Of a stretch of DNA of 64,000 nt, positions 56,489-64,000 are shown piece after piece. Position numbers and translations under genes: made by a program. Positions within the stretch are counted from its first letter, which is position 1. The number at the start of each line of letters is the position of its first letter. Origin of the DNA: Spartinivicinus marinus. Lineage in GTDB: Bacteria > Pseudomonadota > Gammaproteobacteria > Pseudomonadales > Zooshikellaceae. The stretch covers positions 4,980,501 through 5,044,500 of the forward strand of contig NZ_JAPJZK010000001.1 in the NCBI RefSeq assembly GCF_026309355.1. Reading direction: 5' to 3'. The notes under the pieces were generated by a model that was given only the letters and a program-made list of their open reading frames with translations, had not been told where the DNA came from and made no database searches.

Positions 56489-57199
56489 ATGCAGCAAGTA
56501 TGGTCGGAAGATCCTATAAAAAATGCTTATCTTAAAGGTGTTATTACATTATTGGAACGAAGTCAAAATGAAAATAAAAAACAATATGAAATCGAAATAT
56601 TAGGTAATAAATTTGACGTGCTGCCCAACGTATTTCCTCCTTCATATTTTCGCGACACAGCATTTTTTGTGCAAAATATACCTGAAGTATCTGGTAAATG
56701 TATATTGGAGGTTGGTTGTGGCACCGGAGTAACTGCAATAATGTTTGTATTGAAAGGTGCTGAGAGTGTTGTTGCTGTGGATATTAATAAAGATGCAGTA
56801 AAAAATACTATCTTAAATATTAATAGGTATCAGCTGAGTGATCGAGTAAGTTGCTTTTATTCTGATGTGTTTTCTGAAATAAATGACAATGAAAAATTTG
56901 ATGTTATTTATTGGAATATTCCTTTTGGTAAAGTGAATGCTAATCTGTCAACTCTTCAAAGATCAGTGTTTGATATGGGGTATGCAGCAGTAGAACGTTT
57001 TTTTATCGAGGGGGCTAAATATTTGAGGTCAGGTGGCTATTTACTTTATGGGTTTTCTCCAGTGATAGGTGATGAGGATGCCTTAGTGAAAATCACCAAA
57101 AATGCAGGGCTAAAAACAACCATAATTGCAAAAGCTTATGAGGAGCTAAAAGAGTATTCTATCGAATTTCATTTATGTAAAGCGGTGCCCTGTGTATGA
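56489..57199 (+). CDS. Class I SAM-dependent methyltransferase
   Basis: This 236-residue methyltransferase has motif I ILEVGCGTGVTAIMFVLKGA, motif II VVAVDINKDAVKNTILN, and a motif IV of NIPF (YWNIPFGKV). The NIPF resembles the NPPY-type motif of enzymes that methylate amide or exocyclic amine nitrogens, as in PrmC/HemK. The target is unknown. It starts 44 bp after the NADAR-RibA gene with a clear AAGGAG, so the two may be one operon. It is visibly more AT-rich than the housekeeping genes around it, hinting at later acquisition. Confidence 0.8.
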   Translation: MQQVWSEDPIKNAYLKGVITLLERSQNENKKQYEIEILGNKFDVLPNVFPPSYFRDTAFFVQNIPEVSGKCILEVGCGTGVTAIMFVLKGAESVVAVDINKDAVKNTILNINRYQLSDRVSCFYSDVFSEINDNEKFDVIYWNIPFGKVNANLSTLQRSVFDMGYAAVERFFIEGAKYLRSGGYLLYGFSPVIGDEDALVKITKNAGLKTTIIAKAYEELKEYSIEFHLCKAVPCV

Positions 57200-57223
57200 T
57201 TTATGAGTTTGTAATGTATATTG

Positions 57224-57279
57224 AAACAAGTACTGTTTTTTATAATGCATAATAATAGTGGTACTTGTTTCTTTCTTTT
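57224..57279 (+). terminator. Terminator after the methyltransferase gene
   Basis: AAACAAGTAC (57224-57233) and GTACTTGTTT (57261-57270) form a perfect 10-bp stem over a 27-base AT-rich loop, followed by the T-rich CTTTCTTTT. It separates the + strand transcript from the convergent binding-protein gene. Confidence 0.65.
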
Positions 57280-57303
57280 ATTATGCGTTGTTTTATGATT
57301 TTC

Positions 57304-58062
57304 TCATTTGTTGTATTTGCTAACTATATCAGACAACTTACCATTATTTTTAATGATATTTAGCCTGTCATTGATAAAGCGTTGAATATTTTCGTCAATT
57401 TGGTTTGAGTATGCCAGGTGAATGTCATAATTGTTAGCTATACTGCTGACATCGACCATTTGGTAATTATCTGCATTTCGCTTAGTTTTGCGTAAGTTAT
57501 ATAAAACTCTGACTTTAAGCTCAATAAAGCCAGTAAACTTGGTCATGACAGGTCGATCTAGTATTTTAAAGGCGGAACTGTGATCCTTTACTCTAATCTC
57601 TTTTATTTTACCTTGCTTAATCAGCTCTTCTAGTCCAGGGTAGTCAAAACCATCCATTAAAATAACTGTTTTTCCAAATAAGTCGGATGTTTTTGTATAG
57701 CTAAATCCTGGGTTTTTAATAAGCATAATATTTTTTACACTATAAATAGGTACTGCAGATAGGTTTTCATTTTGAATGCCAGGCCATGCGGGAGAACCAA
57801 AGGTTACCCAGTTTTTATACTTCTTTTCCTCCATGATTGAAATCATTCGTTTAAATGGAAATGTATGGGTAGTAAGTTGATAGTCGCTATTCTTGAAAAC
57901 TTCTTTTACAATATCTGTAACGATGCCTGAATGCTGCTTACCATCGTTTTCTATTTGGAAGGGCTGTGCCTGATTTTTGATAACAACATAGTTAACGTCT
58001 CCGGCCCAGGTTTGGTTAACATAATGTAATATTACAGTAAAAAGCAGTAGCTTTATCTTCAT
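57304..58062 (-). CDS. Periplasmic solute-binding protein (SBP_bac_3-like)
   Basis: This 252-residue protein has a signal peptide (MKIKLLLFTVILHYVNQTWA) and the two-lobed family-3 binding-protein pattern: VKNQAQPFQIENDGKQHSGIVTDIVKEVFKNSDYQLTT and DLFGKTVILMDGFDYPGLEEL. Lobe 2 closes with FINDRLNIIKNNGKLSDIVSKY. Such proteins bind amino acids or similar small solutes. No ABC permease or ATPase is nearby. It is divergent from a hybrid histidine kinase 225 bp away. AAGGA precedes the ATG. Function as a transport component is therefore doubtful. Confidence 0.82.
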   Translation of the reverse strand: MKIKLLLFTVILHYVNQTWAGDVNYVVIKNQAQPFQIENDGKQHSGIVTDIVKEVFKNSDYQLTTHTFPFKRMISIMEEKKYKNWVTFGSPAWPGIQNENLSAVPIYSVKNIMLIKNPGFSYTKTSDLFGKTVILMDGFDYPGLEELIKQGKIKEIRVKDHSSAFKILDRPVMTKFTGFIELKVRVLYNLRKTKRNADNYQMVDVSSIANNYDIHLAYSNQIDENIQRFINDRLNIIKNNGKLSDIVSKYNK

Positions 58063-58287
58063 GTGATCCTTCTCTGGAAATGTTCATCCTTTAAAAATAA
58101 AGATAGCATAGCCACTACCAATACTATAAATCGAGTAGTGTATATATACATGAAATTAACTATAGCTCAACATGACTTATTGATTCGGATACAGCTACAC
58201 TATTATATGAAATATGAAGTCTCAGTGATAACACCAATATATTGAACGGCTTGTAAATCAGCAAAAGCTAAGGAACTCCCTTTATCA

Positions 58288-60615
58288 ATGGAAGCAGGGA
58301 ATTTGAAATTTAAACAGGGTCTGGGTCGTCAGCTGATCTTTTGGATATTGCTGGCGAGCTCTTTATTAACACTATTTATTACACATTTAACGCTTTATAT
58401 TGATTATCGAAATGATGTTTCTGCCATCAACGAAAGAGTCGTGCAAATAGAAAAAAGCTTGCTGCCTGCGATTACAGCCAGCTTATGGGTGGAGGATATT
58501 GCCCAGGCTACAGTACAGGCAGAAGGGATTAAACGACTGCCAGATGTTAAATATGTTGCGGTGATACAAGGTGATAGCTCAAAAATCGAACTAGGTCACT
58601 CAACAACCCGTTATTCCATGACCAAGCAATGGCCATTACTTTATCAATATGAAGGTGAAACCTTATCGCTTGGGGAATTAAAGGTAGTTGTCAGTTTAGA
58701 AGCAGTTTATCAGCGTTTGTTTGATAAGGCACTGTTTGTGCTATCAAGTCAGGCCATAAAAACGTTTATCGTATCAGCTTTGATTTTATTGATCGTTTAT
58801 TTGTTGGTTGGTAGGCATTTGCGTCATATGGCTGACATGATGGCAAAGGCTGACTTAACGAGCTTGGGTGGAGAGGTGCTCAAGCTACAGCGTTATAAAG
58901 CGAAAGATGATGAATTGGCCTACCTGGTTAACTCCTTTAACAAGATGAATAGTAGTCTGCACCTGTCTTATCAAGAAACACTACAAGCAAAAAATGAGGC
59001 TGAATTAGCCAATCGCCGCAAGAGCGAGTTTGTTGCCAATATGAGTCATGAAATTAGAACGCCAATGAATGGCATCATTGGTATGACCTCGTTGTTACAA
59101 GGCACTCAACTAGATGTGGAGCAAAAAGATTATGTTAAAACGATTTATTCTTCATCTCATGCCTTGTTAAATATTATTAATGATATTTTGGACTTCTCTA
59201 AAATAGAAGCAGGTAAACTAGATATTGAACATATTGAATTTAGTTTAACTGATTTAATGGAAGATATTATTGATTTATTACATAGCAAAGCACTAGAAAA
59301 AGGGTTGGAGTTATTTAGTTATATTGATGACAATGTGCCTAAGCGATTAATCAGCGATCCGGGGCGTGTTCGTCAGGTAGTCACAAATTTGATAAATAAT
59401 GCAATTAAGTTTACCCGGTATGGTAACGTGATATTAGATATTCGTAAAACCAGGGAGAGTGAGGGGAAAGCTTGGATTGCAATTTCAGTGCAAGACACTG
59501 GGGTGGGTATTAGTAAAGAAAAGCAAACGCTGATATTTGAGAAATTTTGTCAGGCCGATAACTCAACCACGCGTTTATATGGTGGTACTGGTTTAGGATT
59601 ATCAATATCGAGTAATTTAGTCAAACTGATGGGGGGAGAGTTAAAGGTTGAAAGTGAGTTGAATAAAGGTAGCTGCTTTTATTTTGAAATACCTTTTGGT
59701 GTTCAAGCTTACAGTCAAATGCCAGTATTGATGGCATCAGAAAAGTCATTACGGGGTGTTCGAGTGATGGTAGTGGATGACCATGACTTTAATTTAAAAG
59801 TGTCAGAACAACAACTTAACAGTTGGGGTATGAGAGTCTTTTGTATCAATCAGTCAGTTGATGTTTTACCTACATTAAAAGCGGCCTTGGCAGATAATGA
59901 CCCATTTGAACTAGTGATTGTTGATAAAATATTACCTTTTATGAATGGGTATGATATTGCCCGCTCCATTCGAGAAACGCCTGAACTTAGTCAAATCAAA
60001 TTAATGATGACTACGGCGGAGCCTGCTCATCATGATATGGAATTTTGTAAAAAAGTGGGTATTAACGCTTTTATTACTCGGCCATGTCGTAAACAAAACT
60101 TGCAGAGTCTATTGCAAGCAGCGTTGGCAACTAAGGATAATAATGAAGTATTAACCAAATATTCAATTCGTGAGAATCATAAGTCTGAATCTCAGGCATT
60201 ATCGAGCAATATTCAATTGCATGTGTTATTGGTAGAGGATAATCCGGTTAATCAGAAAGTGGCTAAAACCATGTTAACTAAATTAGGTTGTCAGGCGGTT
60301 TTAGTTGAAAATGGTAAGGCCGCAGTGGAAGCCTGGCAGCATGGTAAGTTTGATGTTATTTTAATGGACTGCCAAATGCCGGTGATGGATGGTTTTGAGG
60401 CGACTGAGATTATACGTCAATTAGAGACTGACTTGGACGTTGATAAACCAACACCGATTATCGCTCTCACGGCTAATGCGGTAAATGATGAACAACAAAA
60501 GTGCTTGGCGGCAGGCATGGATGAATTTATTAGCAAGCCAGTGACTATTAAACAGTTAATGGCTGTGCTACAAAAATACAAAGCAAAAACTACGCAGCTT
60601 ACTGAACTCAACTAG
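58288..60615 (+). CDS. Hybrid sensor histidine kinase with two receiver domains
   Basis: This 775-residue inner-membrane kinase has helices at about 16-38 and 155-174, enclosing a periplasmic sensor of roughly 115 residues. A HAMP-like linker follows, then HisKA with His254 in [12 protein letters not shown], and HATPase_c with NNAIKFT, DTGVGIS and GGTGLGLSI. The first receiver (about 490-610) has Asp546 but Arg598 where the conserved Lys should be (FITRPC). The second (about 645-765) is intact with Asp694 in [11 protein letters not shown] and FISKP. There is no HPt domain, so a separate phosphotransfer partner is needed. It is divergent from the periplasmic binding protein gene. Confidence 0.93.
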   Translation: MEAGNLKFKQGLGRQLIFWILLASSLLTLFITHLTLYIDYRNDVSAINERVVQIEKSLLPAITASLWVEDIAQATVQAEGIKRLPDVKYVAVIQGDSSKIELGHSTTRYSMTKQWPLLYQYEGETLSLGELKVVVSLEAVYQRLFDKALFVLSSQAIKTFIVSALILLIVYLLVGRHLRHMADMMAKADLTSLGGEVLKLQRYKAKDDELAYLVNSFNKMNSSLHLSYQETLQAKNEAELANRRKSEFVANMSHEIRTPMNGIIGMTSLLQGTQLDVEQKDYVKTIYSSSHALLNIINDILDFSKIEAGKLDIEHIEFSLTDLMEDIIDLLHSKALEKGLELFSYIDDNVPKRLISDPGRVRQVVTNLINNAIKFTRYGNVILDIRKTRESEGKAWIAISVQDTGVGISKEKQTLIFEKFCQADNSTTRLYGGTGLGLSISSNLVKLMGGELKVESELNKGSCFYFEIPFGVQAYSQMPVLMASEKSLRGVRVMVVDDHDFNLKVSEQQLNSWGMRVFCINQSVDVLPTLKAALADNDPFELVIVDKILPFMNGYDIARSIRETPELSQIKLMMTTAEPAHHDMEFCKKVGINAFITRPCRKQNLQSLLQAALATKDNNEVLTKYSIRENHKSESQALSSNIQLHVLLVEDNPVNQKVAKTMLTKLGCQAVLVENGKAAVEAWQHGKFDVILMDCQMPVMDGFEATEIIRQLETDLDVDKPTPIIALTANAVNDEQQKCLAAGMDEFISKPVTIKQLMAVLQKYKAKTTQLTELN

Positions 60616-60660
60616 CAGTTTAAGCGCCTACCACTGGTTATACCATTCGCACTGGATATA

Positions 60661-61476
60661 TTAAAGCGTATCAATTTTAATAGCGTATTGTGCCTGTTGG
60701 TTTGCAGTAGAGTAGTGGCGACTTAATAATTCTTTATTATTGGTTTGGCTGTTGTTGGTAATGCCGCCAAAATTTACCCATTGGCCTAGTGGTGCCGTAA
60801 ACGCTGTATTGGTTTCTTGTATATCAATGGTTCGCTGCTGTTGTGGATTCACTCGATTATTGTGGCTGTTTAATTGGATATGGGCTTGGTTACCACTGAC
60901 CCGCACAGTCACATAAAACCCGGCAGTTACATTTTTATAATAAGTACTGCTTTGGTGATAGTTGCCATAACTCGTATGCTCTTTAACGGGGATCTGCTGG
61001 CCTACCTGAATAAAAGCAGGCTGTCCTTCCACTGCTCTGACCTGTTTTATCCCATTATTTTGATTGGCTAGTGTGCCATGACGAATAATAACGCGGTTTT
61101 TATCAGGTACAGGGTAGGTGTTACTGATGGTGGTATCGCCAATTTTAATCCGTGCCTGAGTATCAAAACCTCGGTCAGTATTCGTTTGACGACTGTTATC
61201 GCGTACACTGATTAACAGTTGCTTGATAGGTTTATCAAGCTGATTAATTAACTGGGTAAGTTCTTGATAGTTAGTTGCAGTCGTTTTAATGATTAGGACA
61301 TTGTTGAAGGTAGTCACTGTACCATTTGCTGCGACTAATGGTTTTAATGTTTCAACCAAATTTTCAGCCGGTTGGTAGCGAGGTTCAAGGGTATAAGTAT
61401 GTAAGGATTCTCCCCAAGCAAGCTGACAAAATGCCATTACCCCCATTAATGGAGATAAGCGAGAAACTGTTGTCAT
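60661..61476 (-). CDS. Secretin-N-like periplasmic protein
   Basis: This 271-residue protein has a weak signal peptide (about 1-22, ending QLAWG) and an N0/N1-like secretin domain: HTYTLEPRYQPAENLVETLKPLVAANGTVTTFNNVLIIKTTATNYQELTQLINQLDKP in pattern. A beta-rich second half follows (QPAFIQVGQQIP, YVTVRVSGNQAHIQLNS, LGQWVNFGGI), resembling part of the secretin core, but it is far too short to form an outer-membrane channel. It overlaps the GNAT gene by 4 bp. No other secretion genes are nearby, so its role is unknown. Confidence 0.75.
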   Translation of the reverse strand: MTTVSRLSPLMGVMAFCQLAWGESLHTYTLEPRYQPAENLVETLKPLVAANGTVTTFNNVLIIKTTATNYQELTQLINQLDKPIKQLLISVRDNSRQTNTDRGFDTQARIKIGDTTISNTYPVPDKNRVIIRHGTLANQNNGIKQVRAVEGQPAFIQVGQQIPVKEHTSYGNYHQSSTYYKNVTAGFYVTVRVSGNQAHIQLNSHNNRVNPQQQRTIDIQETNTAFTAPLGQWVNFGGITNNSQTNNKELLSRHYSTANQQAQYAIKIDTL

Positions 61477-62463
61477 ATGGCTAAATTCCTGAAGTCCGGT
61501 GGAATGGTGCTTTTTTCCCAGGCTGAGCGAAATAGCTCATTGTGCTGTTTGACATAGCCAGGGTCGTTAAAGTTCGCTACCGCTTCATAACGATCCCGAT
61601 CCATAATTTCTAGCCAGCCTAGTCGATCAACTAAAACAGTACCCAAACTATCCAGTGGATAATGTGGGTGGACTAGGTGCACCGCCACCAGGCTGGGTAT
61701 GCGTTGTTGTAAGGCAAAAAGCGGATGAAACTGGTGTACTAATGGCTGGGTATCTGCCACCAGTATATCTACTCGACTAACTGGGTTACGCCGTGCAAAT
61801 GTAGACAAACTGGCAACCACAATGGAATGGCCAAATACACTGATATCCAAGTCAGGTGAGAAAACCCGTATATGCTCATCAGCTTGGTTAATTAAGCTAA
61901 CCAAGTGGTTGATAATGGCGTCATGACCAGTCACATGAACCGGTTCATTGTGCTCACCTAGGATGAAGGGGTGGCCGTTGGCTCCTGTTTTGCCAGCTCG
62001 AGGCTCATAATCAGGCTTGTCTGGGGCTTTTAAAATGGTAAATGGCTCGGTATGGGAAGGTGGCATATAAGGCATTGGAGGCCATTGCCCTTGTTGCCAG
62101 CAGAGTTGCCAAGTGCCTGAATCTAGCTGACTGAGCCGCTGAAACCCTACAGCTTCAAACCAGCTGACCCAGTTTCCATCTGCCTGACAATGTAGCTGAG
62201 TGATGGCTTGGTCAGCCACTTTATCAATGACAAACTTGAGTAACTGTTGACCTAAACCTTGATGCCGATAGCTGGGGTTGACCCATACATGATCAATTCG
62301 ATGAGGATCACCTGCTAGTAGCCAAACAGATGCAACCAACAGGTCATCCCCTTTTACGATGACATAAGGCACTGCGCTATCAAGCTGGTGAACATCATCG
62401 GGTGCTGGAGGTGGCTCAGCAAGTGCCTCAGCCACTGCTTGCCATTGCTCCAGAGATACTGCT

Positions 62464-62489
<26 letters not shown>
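61473..62489 (-). CDS. GNAT acetyltransferase with C-terminal PLD-like domain
   Basis: The N-terminal GNAT domain spans about residues 1-135, with the acetyl-CoA motif RHQGLGQQLLKFVID. The C-terminal region (about 185-330) is a separate domain (INQADEHIRVFSPDLDI, VSRVDILVADTQPLVHQFHPLF) that recalls a phospholipase-D-like fold, without a visible HxK catalytic motif. The acceptor substrate is unknown. The start could be ATG 62489 or ATG 62477; both overlap the upstream cupin gene. It is part of the purB-roxA run. Confidence 0.8.

Positions 62490-64000
<1,511 letters not shown>

Overview
The window reads as ordinary, gene-dense chromosome from a motile gammaproteobacterium of the Pseudomonadales/Oceanospirillales type. 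The evidence is gene order: flhA-flhF-flhG-fliA-cheYZAB-motCD-parC/parP-cheW followed by the ccm operon, and a GntR regulator next to smc-zipA-ligA, both match the layout I know from Pseudomonas and its marine relatives. Base composition looks moderate (roughly mid-40s % GC by eye) and the non-coding spacers are AT-rich. A marine Zooshikella- or Spartinivicinus-like genus would fit, but I cannot prove that from sequence alone. I see no rRNA, tRNA, CRISPR array, insertion sequence, integrase or prophage gene.

Layout. 1-16.3 kb holds late flagellar assembly and polar placement (flhA partial, flhF, flhG, fliA), the core chemotaxis cluster (cheY, cheZ, cheA, cheB, cheW), a second stator pair (motC, motD), polar array-positioning proteins (ParC/ParP type), and a convergent pair of export-switch paralogues (FhlB-like and FliK-like). 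16.5-23.6 kb is the complete System I cytochrome c maturation operon ccmABCDEFGHI. 24.0-32.9 kb carries a GntR regulator, smc, zipA, ligA and an SLT-like lipoprotein. 33.3-40.6 kb carries an unassigned protein, a DadA/PuuB-like FAD oxidoreductase, mnmC, and a large membrane PAS-GGDEF-EAL protein. 40.8-47.3 kb is a minus-strand nucleoside uptake and catabolism block (cdd, nupC, deoC, deoA, deoB, deoD). 47.5-48.8 kb is a yjfI/pspA-like stress operon. 49.2-55.1 kb holds kptA, a TerC-family gene, pyrD, rmf and rlmKL. 55.4-60.6 kb is the most accessory-looking part: a NADAR-RibA fusion, an AT-rich methyltransferase, an orphan periplasmic binding protein and a hybrid histidine kinase. 60.7-64 kb is a minus-strand purB-roxA-GNAT-secretin-like run.

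How the parts fit. FlhF and FlhG set flagellar position and number, FliA transcribes late and chemotaxis genes, CheA/W/Y/Z/B form the signalling core, ParC/ParP probably tether the array at the pole, and MotCD powers rotation. The ccm genes supply c-type cytochromes for respiration. The deo/nup/cdd genes take up nucleosides and break them down to bases and deoxyribose phosphate.

The most interesting leads are: four copies of an acidic helical motif in the CheA linker beside ParC/ParP; a dispersed intergenic repeat family near deoD, nupC-deoC and rlmKL; a cluster of ACATGT-centred sites upstream of the yjfI/pspA operon; the NADAR-RibA fusion with a companion methyltransferase; an orphan binding protein divergent from a hybrid kinase whose first receiver looks degenerate; and a 25-bp convergent 3' overlap between the chemotaxis operon and the FliK/FhlB-like pair. 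No clearly unprecedented multi-gene system is evident.
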